NCBI RefSeq assembly: GCF_010500955.1
Contig: NZ_QVMJ01000037.1
Coordinates: 1-64,000, forward strand
Direction: 5' to 3'
DNA from: Bacteroides sp. 519
Lineage (GTDB): Bacteria > Bacteroidota > Bacteroidia > Bacteroidales > Bacteroidaceae
DNA: 64,000 bases
Position numbers and translations under genes: made by a program. Below, piece after piece: positions 8,639 through 17,522 of the stretch (positions within the stretch are counted from its first letter, which is position 1; every line of letters begins with the position of its first letter). The notes below the pieces were generated by a model. That model saw only the letters and a list, made by a program, of their open reading frames with translations. It made no database searches and was not told the DNA's origin.

Positions 8639-9402
8639 TAGTCTTTGTGTACGATAAAACCCTTGATGGGCTTCTTACAGCAGTGTTCGATGCCTATTTC
8701 CGTAAAACCTTCCCCGATGTACTTCTGGCAGAAGGTGAACCCTTTCCTTTATTCTATGATGAAAGCTTTCATGTTACAGCTGATGAAGAAAAAGCAGTCA
8801 GGGTATGGAAAGCATTGGAAAAGAAGTTATCGAAAAGTGCTCTTTCGCTGATAACAATGTGCTGGTTGTCTGAACTGCCCGAAGTCGACATCCTGTTATT
8901 CCGCTACATAAGAAAAGCCATTGATACTCCTAAAACCATCGAATTGAACTTTGGTGATCCGGATGTGCTGGCATTATCAAAAATATGGAAAAGGGTAAAT
9001 TACGAACATCACCGCATTATTCAGTTTGCCCGTTTTCAGAAAGCAGCCGATGGAACATTTTTTGCACCATTCGAACCCGAGTTTAATGTATTGTCAACAA
9101 CCATAGAGCATTTCAAAGACAGGTTTGCCGATCAGAAATGGCTAATCTATGACACTAAACGGCAATATGGATATTACTACGATTTAAAAACAGTAGAGGA
9201 AGTAACCTTCGAAACAAAAGACGCCCACCTGATTAGCGGTATGCTCGATGAAAGTTTAATGGACGAAGACGAAAAACTGTTTCAGGAATTGTGGAAGACT
9301 TATTTTAAATCTATTGCAATTAAGGAAAGACTTAACCCCAGACTGCATAAACAACATATACCTGTGAGGTATTGGAAGTATTTAACGGAAAAGCAGAGAT
9401 AG
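8635..9402 (+). CDS. DUF4130 (TIGR03915-type) partner of the radical SAM protein
   Basis: A 255-residue cytoplasmic protein beginning MIVFVYDKTLDGLLTAVFDA, typical of the family called SAM/DNA-metabolism-associated. Known members sit next to a TIGR03916 radical SAM protein, and here the two genes overlap by 4 bp and are surely co-translated. A conserved C-terminal stretch (about 230-255) includes RLNPRLHKQHIPVRYWKYL. By association it helps a DNA repair or modification reaction; DUF4130 relatives are linked to uracil-DNA glycosylase-like folds, which I cannot confirm from the sequence. Confidence 0.85.
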   Translation: MIVFVYDKTLDGLLTAVFDAYFRKTFPDVLLAEGEPFPLFYDESFHVTADEEKAVRVWKALEKKLSKSALSLITMCWLSELPEVDILLFRYIRKAIDTPKTIELNFGDPDVLALSKIWKRVNYEHHRIIQFARFQKAADGTFFAPFEPEFNVLSTTIEHFKDRFADQKWLIYDTKRQYGYYYDLKTVEEVTFETKDAHLISGMLDESLMDEDEKLFQELWKTYFKSIAIKERLNPRLHKQHIPVRYWKYLTEKQR

Positions 9403-9470
9403 TTACGAGTTACAAGTTACGAGCTAATCCGCATGGTCACTCGTAACTTGTAACTCGTAACTCGTAACTA
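9402..9470. repeat. Word-repeat stem-loop between convergent genes
   Basis: The left arm repeats GTTACGA/GTTACAA, the loop is TCCGCATGG and the right arm repeats CTCGTAACTTGTAACTCGTA. It fills the gap between two convergent genes and may serve both as terminator. Confidence 0.85.
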
Positions 9471-10616
9471 ATTCGCAAACTTAATGCAAACCGGTTTATC
9501 AACCTTTATATCTTTCTGAGTATTTGTAACCAACCCAGTTTCCTGATTTCTTTCAAACACTTGTATGGCATTATTATCTCTGCAAGCAACCAGCAGATAT
9601 TTACCATTAGGTGTGATGATAAAATTGCGTGGATGAATACCAGTAAGTTGATAACCAACTCTGGTTAGTTTACCATCTGTTTGATTGATTTGGAATATAG
9701 CTAATCCATCGGCCTGCAATCGGTTTGTTGCATACACAAATCTTCCATCGGGGCTTACATGAATATCTCCACTTCCCTCTGCATGTACATCATCGGCAAC
9801 TACAGTTTCTATCTCTTTCAGCATACCATCACTGTACTGAAAACCAGTAACCGTTCCGCCAATCTCATTAATTAAATAGGCATACTGCCCATTGGGAGTA
9901 AATGTAATATGCCGGGGGCCCGATCTGCCGCTTACCTTAAATGCATGAGGAGTACCAAGCGAAAGGAAACGCTGTTTGTTTTCAGCATCTGCTTTGGCGT
10001 TTACATCCATTTTATAAATATTATCTGCTCCTAAATCATTGGCAAACAAATATTTTCCATCGGGACTGAACTCTACACAATGCAAATGCGAACTTTTTTG
10101 GCGCAATGTATCAGGACCCGAACCGGAAAAGTTAATCACATCTGAAGCCGCTAGTACTTCGCCATCCTTACCTATTGGGAAAACAGAAATGCTACCGCCA
10201 CTGTAATTGGCTGTTACAATGTTTTTTCCATTGGTGCTGATGTAACAAGGATCGGCACCCATAGCCGGTTGCTTGTTGATAAAGTGCAATGTTCCGGCAG
10301 ATTTATCAAATTTAAATGCATTTACAGCTTCCCGTCCGTCGCCATGTTCACTAACGGCATACACATATTTATTATCGTCCGAAATGGTAAGGTAAGAAGG
10401 ATTAGAAACCTCGGCTTTACTTAAAGCCACCGTTTCTCCTGTTTCCTGATTGAAACGGAAGGTATAAATCCCTTCACTATCCCCATCGGTATATGTACCT
10501 ACTACCATTGTTAATTCTTTCTCCATCGTTTTTTCCTTCTGCGTGCAGCCAAACAAGAAACACAAACAGATAAATTGAAAACTGAGAATTGAAAATTGAA
10601 AGTTACGCCGCATCAT
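9468..10616 (-). CDS. Lactonase-family seven-bladed beta-propeller lipoprotein
   Basis: A 382-residue lipoprotein (LFGC lipobox, Cys24) of the PF10282 / YbhE-like 6-phosphogluconolactonase group. Repeated propeller motifs are visible, such as SPDGKYLFANDLGADNIY, PNGQYAYLINEIGGTVTGF and SPDGRFVYATNRLQADGL. Family members hydrolyse sugar lactones, but export argues against a classical pentose-phosphate role; it may act on periplasmic sugar lactones. The first 15 codons come from the repeat words TTTCAATTTTCAATTCTCAG preceded by ATGATGCGGCGTAA. It lies 46 bp downstream of the GH43 gene, probably in one transcript. Confidence 0.85.
   Translation of the reverse strand: MMRRNFQFSILSFQFICLCFLFGCTQKEKTMEKELTMVVGTYTDGDSEGIYTFRFNQETGETVALSKAEVSNPSYLTISDDNKYVYAVSEHGDGREAVNAFKFDKSAGTLHFINKQPAMGADPCYISTNGKNIVTANYSGGSISVFPIGKDGEVLAASDVINFSGSGPDTLRQKSSHLHCVEFSPDGKYLFANDLGADNIYKMDVNAKADAENKQRFLSLGTPHAFKVSGRSGPRHITFTPNGQYAYLINEIGGTVTGFQYSDGMLKEIETVVADDVHAEGSGDIHVSPDGRFVYATNRLQADGLAIFQINQTDGKLTRVGYQLTGIHPRNFIITPNGKYLLVACRDNNAIQVFERNQETGLVTNTQKDIKVDKPVCIKFAN
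10571..10616. repeat. Half word-repeat element encoding a signal peptide
   Basis: Read on the - strand, ATGATGCGGCGTAA followed by CTTTCAATTTTCAATTCTC words resembles the loop plus right arm of the hairpin at 46098-46190. It supplies the start codon, two arginines and the N-terminal part of the lipoprotein signal. Confidence 0.75.
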
Positions 10617-10662
10617 GATATATTGTTTTAAATGTTATTTCATATAACGACAAAGTTATGTA

Positions 10663-11658
10663 TTACTGGTGAAATTCCGAAATTGTTCCCCATTTTTCCG
10701 TCAAACGGTCTAGTTCTTCCTGTGTAACAGGGATTATAGATCCGTGACGAGGATGGAAGTTCATAGATATCTCATTGTCTATGATTTTGAAGTTCTGTAA
10801 GTCGGTACTTTCGGTAAACTGATAAGAACCACGCATATAAACATCGTACATCAGGATATATTTATCCGAATCGATCAGTTTAAATACGCTTGAGCCTTCT
10901 ACAGCGTCAGCAGTTTGTTGTTTATATCCCTCGTGTTCTTCCCATTTGCCCGAAGTAAGCGATTTTGTGGTTGCCAGTTTAATTCCATTACCATGTCCTT
11001 CGGTTTTGTAGAACATATAATATGTACCATCTTTCAACACAATATCGCCATCAATACATGATTTGCCGTTGGCTGGGAAGAAAAGTTGTTTCGGTTCGCC
11101 TTCCAGATCGGTAAAGTCTTTGTTGGCATAGGCATAGTAGATAATATCTGCTCCATCACCATGTTTCATCGAGAAGTAAACCATGTATTTTCCAGCTTCG
11201 GCATCGTAAATGGTTTGAGGTGCCCAAACACGTTTCAACTCTTCTTGATTGGCATACTTTTGCTGAATATTCACTACGGACGATTGCCAGTTTACCAAAT
11301 CGGTTGATTTAAGCAGAACCATGGCACGGTTAGAGTCCCATCCCTTACTGGAAGTCATATCGGTAGCAACCATATAAAAGGTTTTGCCATCTTCACTGCG
11401 AAGTATATGCGGATCGCGTACACCACCAGTTGAACTGATGTCTTTTGAATCAATTACCGGACGGTTTTCGTTGAGAGCCAGATAATTGTATCCATCAGTA
11501 CTGGTTGCAAAATGAATGGCTTCCTGCTCTACACGGTTACCGGTGAAGTAGGCAAAAAGGTAAGCAACATAGTTATTGTCTGCTTTTTTAGGGGGATTGC
11601 AGGAACTTGTAACAAAGATTATTCCTAATAGGAAAGATAGTACTTTAAATGATTTCAT
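10663..11658 (-). CDS. GH43-like glycosidase lipoprotein
   Basis: A 331-residue lipoprotein (lipobox ending at Cys20) with the five-bladed propeller of glycoside hydrolase family 43. Visible motifs: YLFAYFTGN at the start of blade 1, GGVRDPHILRSEDGKTFYMV, KSCIDGDIVLKDGTYYMFYK and ADAVEGSSVFKL; the Asp of RDPH and the Glu of VEGSS fit catalytic positions. GH43 enzymes release arabinose, xylose or galactose from plant polysaccharides. Its neighbours (GH51 with a GH43-like head, GH2, a former GH30) suggest arabinogalactan or arabinan. Acts at the cell surface or in the periplasm; substrate is inferred. Confidence 0.85.
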   Translation of the reverse strand: MKSFKVLSFLLGIIFVTSSCNPPKKADNNYVAYLFAYFTGNRVEQEAIHFATSTDGYNYLALNENRPVIDSKDISSTGGVRDPHILRSEDGKTFYMVATDMTSSKGWDSNRAMVLLKSTDLVNWQSSVVNIQQKYANQEELKRVWAPQTIYDAEAGKYMVYFSMKHGDGADIIYYAYANKDFTDLEGEPKQLFFPANGKSCIDGDIVLKDGTYYMFYKTEGHGNGIKLATTKSLTSGKWEEHEGYKQQTADAVEGSSVFKLIDSDKYILMYDVYMRGSYQFTESTDLQNFKIIDNEISMNFHPRHGSIIPVTQEELDRLTEKWGTISEFHQ

Positions 11659-11760
11659 ATTATTTTATTTTTTAGTTGCGGTTTGTTGCAGGTTGGTTGC
11701 AGGTTGGTAACGGCCGTACGCATCAAGCATATAGCCCTTTGGAGGAGGAAGTTCATATAG

Positions 11761-14283
11761 CTATTTCTTTAACCTTATCTTTGTAAACGAATAAGGAAGC
11801 TCCTGTTTTAACTCTTTTAATCTTATCACTGTAAACGAATAAGCCGGAAGTTCCTGTTTTAACTCCTCTCCTACTGTTATATCCGATGTTACCGGTTTAG
11901 CTGTTTTATCATCCGGACGACCGGAAAGCACTGTCAACACAGCATTATCCGTTAATAAATGAAGTGGAGACAAATCAATAGTTGTATTCACCGGAACAGG
12001 CAGCATATTAACCAGTTTGATGATATAATTACCCGTCTGTGAATCATAAACTACGGACGACACCACACGCTTCTGCACATCCCCTCTCCTTTCGGACAGT
12101 TCCAATGAACTTGACAGATATTCATTACCTGCATTCTGTCCATATAATTGCTGTACATAATAGCCTACAGTAGGTTTAACTTCGGTATTATTGAAATAAA
12201 TTAAATCAGGATTCCATTGGGTATGACCTTCTTTAGCCAACAATGGTGCGTACGATGTAAGACTTACCACATCACCGTTACGTTCAACATTTGCCAGATG
12301 CAAAGCTTCGGCAAGTGCTGTTTCGATATTATTAGGACGACCCGGAAGATGTGCTGCATACTCACCCAGATATACTTTCGATTTATTACGGTCGTAACGA
12401 TCGTAAAAATCCTGGTTGTGGATATACCAACCTGGTGAGTTATAATAATGTTCGTCTACCATTGGTAGTTTCAGATCGGTAGCAATGCGCCAGCCTTCTT
12501 CATAATCACTGCCTTCCCAAAATGGGCCTACTGTACCTATTACAATAATATCCGGATACTTTTGGCGCACAGCATTGCAAATCATGGCATAGCGTTCTTC
12601 GAATACATCCGAAATAAGGTCTTCATTACCAATACCCAGGTATTTCAGGTTAAAAGGTTTGGGATGTCCTGCTTCTGCACGTTTCTTTCCCCATACGGTT
12701 TTCTTTGCATCTCCGTTTGCCCATTCAATCAGGTCGAGCACTTCCTGAATATATTCGTCCATGTGTTCCATTGGTATTCCGCATTGCTGACCGTGTCCGC
12801 CTGTTCCTGAGTTCTGACAAGGAACTCCTGCCGGAAGAACCGGAAGTGGCTCGGCACCAATATCTTCGCAAAACTGGAAGTACTCGTAATATCCCAGTCC
12901 GGCAGTTTGATGGTATCCCCAAAGGTTACGTTGTGGCACACGCGACTCTAATGGGCCGATGGTATTTTTCCAACGGTACATATTACCCAATCCGTCGCCA
13001 TGTGCTACACATCCACCCGGGAAACGAACAAAACGGGGATTCATATCAGCAAGTGTTTGAGCAAGATCGGCACGCAAACCATTCTTACGACCTTTGAAGG
13101 TGTTTTGTGGGAAAAGCGAAATCATATCCAGGTAAACCGTTCCTGCAAATACAGGGGCTAACTCTAAACTTGCATGATCTGTTGTTTCCTTGGCAGTGAT
13201 AACAATTTCCCTCTTCTTCCAGTCATTACCGGATATATTGAGAGCACCTTCACCATACACCTTACCATCTTTATCTTTTAATGTAACAAGGAATTTTCCT
13301 CCCTTACCATCTACACGCGAAAACATGGAGAATATATATTTCTCACCTTTTTTAAGGGGAATACCTTCCCAACCTTCGTTCACCAACTGTACCGATGGAC
13401 CATTAAGCACAGCATAATGTTTATTGTTGGGATGAATGGGTGCTACTGTATCAATTGCTAATGGTGTAGTGCTGCCTTTCAGTGTCCATGCTTTCTTGCT
13501 GTTCCATGTTTTATCATGTCCTTCTTTATCGGCCGGACTATATTCGAAGTCGCGGTTTTGAATCAGTTCGGCATAAATACCACCATCGGCTGCATAATTT
13601 ATATCTTCAAAGAAAATACCGATAAGCATATCGCTGATAAATTTGCTTTGTTCCGGATGAATGGTTAATGTAGCCTCAACTGGTTTGAGGTTGGCAAAGC
13701 GAGTAATATCTTGTGAACTATTCTCACCAAACAAGCGGTTTTTATATTCGGCCAGTTGAACACCTTTAATGAGTGTATCAATAACTTTCCAGCTAACACG
13801 GGTTATGATGCCTTCTTGTTCTTCACCGGAGATAGTAACTAAATTACGCTCGCTAATTTTTCTTTTGTAGCTCATTTCTATCTCCGTACGGTTTCCATCG
13901 GTTGGATAGTTGTAAGATTGTGGCCGCCAAGTTAACATATCTTTTGATGATGTGTGAGCAATAACTCCTACCTCTTCATTTACAGTAAACAAACAATGCC
14001 ATAAACCATCTTTATCCTGAATTACCACAGGAGAGAACATACGTTTCTGACTTCCCCACCTACCGAAATCACTTTTCAAGAAGCTATATTCGGGTCCAAT
14101 GGCGTGCCAGTTTTTACCGTCAATGCTCCAGGCTATGTGCAAACCGTTGTGATTGTTTGCTTTATTGGTTGCATAAGTAAAAATGTAAGCAGAATCGGGC
14201 TCATTGTGCGTGTTATATACACCTGCAATTAGTGCCGAGGGGATGATTGTTACAAGAAATAAAAGTAGGATGAGTTTTTTCAT
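11761..14283 (-). CDS. GH51 alpha-L-arabinofuranosidase with GH43-like N-terminus
   Basis: An 840-residue exported protein. I start at ATG 14283 (MKKLILLLF signal peptide) rather than the in-frame ATG at 14307, because the upstream operator spacing then equals that of the mutarotase gene. Residues about 20-170 look like one to two blades of a GH43-type propeller without catalytic residues. A carbohydrate-binding-like beta-sandwich follows (about 250-390), then the GH51 (beta/alpha)8 barrel with acid/base GIGNED and nucleophile YLGEYA, and a C-terminal sandwich. The last 17 residues are a tandem copy of the preceding segment (ELKQELPAYSFTVIRLK, then ELKQELPYSFTKIRLKK). It should release alpha-L-arabinofuranose from plant glycans. 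Confidence 0.9.
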   Translation of the reverse strand: MKKLILLLFLVTIIPSALIAGVYNTHNEPDSAYIFTYATNKANNHNGLHIAWSIDGKNWHAIGPEYSFLKSDFGRWGSQKRMFSPVVIQDKDGLWHCLFTVNEEVGVIAHTSSKDMLTWRPQSYNYPTDGNRTEIEMSYKRKISERNLVTISGEEQEGIITRVSWKVIDTLIKGVQLAEYKNRLFGENSSQDITRFANLKPVEATLTIHPEQSKFISDMLIGIFFEDINYAADGGIYAELIQNRDFEYSPADKEGHDKTWNSKKAWTLKGSTTPLAIDTVAPIHPNNKHYAVLNGPSVQLVNEGWEGIPLKKGEKYIFSMFSRVDGKGGKFLVTLKDKDGKVYGEGALNISGNDWKKREIVITAKETTDHASLELAPVFAGTVYLDMISLFPQNTFKGRKNGLRADLAQTLADMNPRFVRFPGGCVAHGDGLGNMYRWKNTIGPLESRVPQRNLWGYHQTAGLGYYEYFQFCEDIGAEPLPVLPAGVPCQNSGTGGHGQQCGIPMEHMDEYIQEVLDLIEWANGDAKKTVWGKKRAEAGHPKPFNLKYLGIGNEDLISDVFEERYAMICNAVRQKYPDIIVIGTVGPFWEGSDYEEGWRIATDLKLPMVDEHYYNSPGWYIHNQDFYDRYDRNKSKVYLGEYAAHLPGRPNNIETALAEALHLANVERNGDVVSLTSYAPLLAKEGHTQWNPDLIYFNNTEVKPTVGYYVQQLYGQNAGNEYLSSSLELSERRGDVQKRVVSSVVYDSQTGNYIIKLVNMLPVPVNTTIDLSPLHLLTDNAVLTVLSGRPDDKTAKPVTSDITVGEELKQELPAYSFTVIRLKELKQELPYSFTKIRLKK

Positions 14284-14335
14284 GATTATATAAATTTGGT
14301 TTATCATTGTATATTAAGCACTTAATCTGTTTTGG

Positions 14336-14371
14336 GTGTAAAATTAACACGATATGGTGTAAAACACACAC
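14336..14371 (-). promoter_or_regulatory. Putative AraR-type operator upstream of GH51
   Basis: GTGTAAAATTAACAC (14336-14350) and GGTGTAAAACACACAC (14356-14371) are two imperfect inverted repeats. The same pair with similar flanks (TATGTTATA, CACTTAT) occurs at 52594-52629 ahead of the mutarotase/ara genes, at the same distance from the start codon (53 versus 54 bp). The regulator assignment is inference. Confidence 0.6.
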
Positions 14372-14428
14372 TTATCTTATATGTTATATAGCACACAATG
14401 CAGGAAATTCTTTATTATTTAAATAATA

Positions 14429-14460
14429 TTTGCACCATTTAAATCTAGTAGTTACCTTTG
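14429..14460 (+). promoter_or_regulatory. Consensus promoter for the small membrane protein gene
   Basis: TTTG (14429-14432), a 20-bp spacer and TACCTTTG (14453-14460) fit the Bacteroides consensus. It lies 54 bp before the ATG at 14515 and is divergent from the GH51 gene. Confidence 0.7.
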
Positions 14461-14514
14461 GGCCCTTAAAACACAAAGAACAACCCTAATTATTTAACAT
14501 TTTAAATTATCATT

Positions 14515-14961
14515 ATGAAGAAAGTATTATTTCTGGTAATTTGTTTCATTTGCATTTCAGCCACAGCTTCTGCTATTCCTATTTTGTATAGCAACGGATT
14601 AAAATTCGAAACTAAAGAACAGCTTCCAGATAGTGTTATCATTAATAACGGTCATGTAAACTTCGGAGTATCTTTTAAACAATTTTCTATTTTCTGGGTA
14701 CCTCTATGGAATTATGGAGAAACAGAATATGTTCTTGTTACGGATGATGAAAAAAACGCGTATGAATTAGATACGGATGAATTAGCTTATATAAAAGAAA
14801 CTTATAATATTGATACAGATAAAGCTCCTGAGATTTCCTTTTGGAACAAAATGGGGGGTAAACTTATCGTGATTGTTCTTATATTATTCCTTATCTGGGG
14901 TTCCAGATCCAAAAAGGAGGAAAATAATGAGGTACCTCCTTCAGCTTCGCCTGAACAATAA
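14515..14961 (+). CDS. Small membrane protein of unknown function
   Basis: A 148-residue protein with a signal peptide (MKKVLFLVICFICISATASA) and one transmembrane segment near residues 120-134 (KLIVIVLILFLIWG). A short basic and then polar cytoplasmic tail follows. The region between is probably periplasmic and beta-rich (about 20-118). I recognise no family. It has its own strong promoter, diverges from the arabinofuranosidase gene and is convergent with GH2, separated by a long hairpin. Confidence 0.75.
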   Translation: MKKVLFLVICFICISATASAIPILYSNGLKFETKEQLPDSVIINNGHVNFGVSFKQFSIFWVPLWNYGETEYVLVTDDEKNAYELDTDELAYIKETYNIDTDKAPEISFWNKMGGKLIVIVLILFLIWGSRSKKEENNEVPPSASPEQ

Positions 14962-14980
14962 AAACGAGAGTTTAATATTT

Positions 14981-15067
14981 TAACCGCAGAGTTTCGCGGA
15001 TTAACGCGGAGTTTTTAATTTCTATTGAATCTTAAACTCTGCGAAACTCTGAGTACTCTGCGGTTAA
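14981..15067. repeat. Stem-loop of CGCAGAGTTTCG words between convergent genes
   Basis: TTAACCGCAGAG near 14980 pairs with CTCTGCGGTTAA near 15065, with further pairing of CGCGGAGTTT-type and AAACTCTGCG words. It fills the gap between the small membrane protein gene and GH2. Confidence 0.8.
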
Positions 15068-15077
15068 AAAGTTAAAT

Positions 15078-17498
15078 TCAGAGCATTATTAAAACCTTCG
15101 CCTCCTTCAACCACGGTGCAGTAAACTTCACTTCTGCCTGACCGCCTTCATCTGTTGCCTGAACATACACAACTATACGGCCATGGAATACACGATGACA
15201 ATTATCTGTATAATCGGTCATATCCTGATTGTTGCCGGCTTCCATTCCTACTAAACGAAGCGGACCGTTTATATGGCAGGTTATTTCATCATCCGATAAC
15301 ATTACAGGAATACCGTTCTCATCAACAACCTGTAACACAATGCGGCCGAATCCATCTTTTGACAAACTATTTACTTGCTCTACAACTGTTATGGCAGCCG
15401 GACGGGCAGATGTTTGGATAGCGTAACGACTTACTTCTTTTCCGGCAGAGTCCATTCCTACAGCTTCCAGTTTCCCGGCTGTGTAAGGGATATCCCAATG
15501 GATAATTCCGGTATTATCATCGTAGTTTTTTGTTTCGCCTACCACTTTTCCATTAAGTTCTAAACGGGCTTTGGCTGCGTTGGTGTAACATACTACACGG
15601 ATGTTTTGTCCTTCTTCGTAATTCCAGATGGCCCATGCATCCTGCGATAACCAGTTTCTTCCTTCGCGCATTGGATAGGTACCCACATAAACCATTGGTT
15701 TTTCGCTCCAAAGTGCCTGACGGTAGTATCCACGGGGTTTAATAAACCCACCGAAATCCAATAAACCAGAGTAAAAGCCTCTCGACGGCCATGAACCTGA
15801 TTCGCCAAGGTAGTCAATACCTGTCCAAAGGAACTGTCCGAAGATGTGTTCATTATCACGTACAGCCTTCCATGCTTCCATGTCGTGACGGTTTTCGCTA
15901 CCGTAAATTACACGGTTAGGATATTTTTCATGGTCGGTGTGATATTTGCTTTCGGTATAGTTGTATCCGGCAATGTCTAGTGCACCGGGATATTCGGTTT
16001 CGTTAGACATGGCTACACCAGCCAATCCGGCAGTGGTAGGACGACTCGGATCGTACTTCTTCACAACTGCAACCAACCGTTTGGCTATGGCACCTAAGCG
16101 CATGGCATCGGGAGCATCCGGATTGTAGCCTCCATAGGATGCTTGTGTAAATCCTGCCTTCTCGCCACCCAGTACAGGATGCGAGTATGGGTCGTTGGGA
16201 TAGTCTACTTCGTTACCTATACTCCATGCAAATACAGAAATGTGGTTACGGTCACGGCGTACAATGTCGGCAAGGTCTTTCTCGCCCCATTCTTCAAAGA
16301 AATCGTACGAACCCTGAAAGCCGGGAGTACCTACGTTCCATCCTTCCAGCCATTTGCGTTTGGGAAACTCCCATTCGTCATAGGCTTCATTCAATACCAA
16401 TAAACCTAGTTCGTCGCATAATTCATACAGATCGGGTGCTTGTGGGTTGTGGCTGGTACGTACAGCATTGCAACCTACTTCTTTCAACGTAAGTAATCTT
16501 TGTTTCCATACTTCACGGGGAACGGCTGATCCTAATACTCCTGCATCGTGGTGAATGCATACACCTTTTACCTTCATTCGTTGTCCATTCAGGGCAAATC
16601 CTTTATTGGAATCGAAAGTATAAGTACGGAAACCTGTTGTAGTAGTAGTGTTATCTATCTCTTTTCCGTTTGCAAGTACACGGGTTTTCAGTGTATAGAG
16701 TGTGGGCATTTCGAGACTCCACAATTGCGGACGGCTTACTGATAAGTTTGTATGTATTGTATTGTTCTGTTTGGCGCCAACGGTAAGTGTACGACTGTTA
16801 TTGGCTACTCGTTTTCCATCCGGTGCAAAGAGTTCAGTTATTACAGTAAGGTTAGCTGCTGTGGCAGAACCATTTTCTACTTCTACCTCAACCTTCAGTG
16901 TACCGCGGTTTCCTTTTACTTCGGGATAGGCATATACTCCCCACTGGGCAATGTGTACAGGATTGGCATATACCAACCATACATTGCGGTATATTCCCGA
17001 TCCGGTGTACCAGCGCGAGTCTGCATCACGGCTATGGTCAACACGAACGGTAACAATATTATCCTGTCCGTATTTTATGTAAGGGGTTGCATCGTACATA
17101 AAAGATACATAACCGTTGGGACGTGTACCTAGCGACTGTCCGTTAATGAATACTTCGCTACGGTTGTAAACACCTTCGAAATACAGGTACACTTTTTCTC
17201 CTTGTTTATCCTGTGGAATGTTGAGTACTTTGCCATACCAGCCTATTCCTCCGGGCAGATAGCCTGTAGCACTGGCCAATGTGGGACTTAATTGTTGTTT
17301 GATTGTCCAATCGTGAGGCAGATTGGTTTGCTGCCACACCTTTTTATCAAACTGAGTTACGGGTTTATCTTCTTTGTTTTTCAGGGTGAAGAACCAGTCC
17401 TTGTTAATCTTCTCGGGTGTACCGAAGGATACCTGACTGTGGGCATACGAAATGGAGAGTGCCCAGAATAGCAAGGTTACTAATGTTAGCTTTTTCAT
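15078..17498 (-). CDS. GH2 beta-galactosidase-like glycosidase
   Basis: An 806-residue exported enzyme (signal MKKLTLVTLLFWALSISYAHS). Domain order: GH2 sugar-binding (about 30-200), immunoglobulin-like (about 200-305), TIM barrel (about 305-600), then beta-sandwich domains including a DUF4982-like part. The acid/base is the Glu of WSIGNEVDY (about residue 427) and the nucleophile the Glu of YGSENRHD (about 531). The family removes non-reducing beta-linked galactose, glucuronate or mannose; most proteins of this architecture are beta-galactosidases. With GH43, GH51 and the former GH30 it suggests arabinogalactan side-chain trimming. Confidence 0.88.
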   Translation of the reverse strand: MKKLTLVTLLFWALSISYAHSQVSFGTPEKINKDWFFTLKNKEDKPVTQFDKKVWQQTNLPHDWTIKQQLSPTLASATGYLPGGIGWYGKVLNIPQDKQGEKVYLYFEGVYNRSEVFINGQSLGTRPNGYVSFMYDATPYIKYGQDNIVTVRVDHSRDADSRWYTGSGIYRNVWLVYANPVHIAQWGVYAYPEVKGNRGTLKVEVEVENGSATAANLTVITELFAPDGKRVANNSRTLTVGAKQNNTIHTNLSVSRPQLWSLEMPTLYTLKTRVLANGKEIDNTTTTTGFRTYTFDSNKGFALNGQRMKVKGVCIHHDAGVLGSAVPREVWKQRLLTLKEVGCNAVRTSHNPQAPDLYELCDELGLLVLNEAYDEWEFPKRKWLEGWNVGTPGFQGSYDFFEEWGEKDLADIVRRDRNHISVFAWSIGNEVDYPNDPYSHPVLGGEKAGFTQASYGGYNPDAPDAMRLGAIAKRLVAVVKKYDPSRPTTAGLAGVAMSNETEYPGALDIAGYNYTESKYHTDHEKYPNRVIYGSENRHDMEAWKAVRDNEHIFGQFLWTGIDYLGESGSWPSRGFYSGLLDFGGFIKPRGYYRQALWSEKPMVYVGTYPMREGRNWLSQDAWAIWNYEEGQNIRVVCYTNAAKARLELNGKVVGETKNYDDNTGIIHWDIPYTAGKLEAVGMDSAGKEVSRYAIQTSARPAAITVVEQVNSLSKDGFGRIVLQVVDENGIPVMLSDDEITCHINGPLRLVGMEAGNNQDMTDYTDNCHRVFHGRIVVYVQATDEGGQAEVKFTAPWLKEAKVLIML

Positions 17499-17522
17499 TT
17501 ATTTGGTTGTTTTTTGAGAATT

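Noticed and set aside
12217..13417. Open frames on the + strand opposite GH51, and likewise opposite GH2, GH20, SusC and others
   Set aside because: They are antisense shadows of long, well-matched genes and have no domains or promoters of their own.
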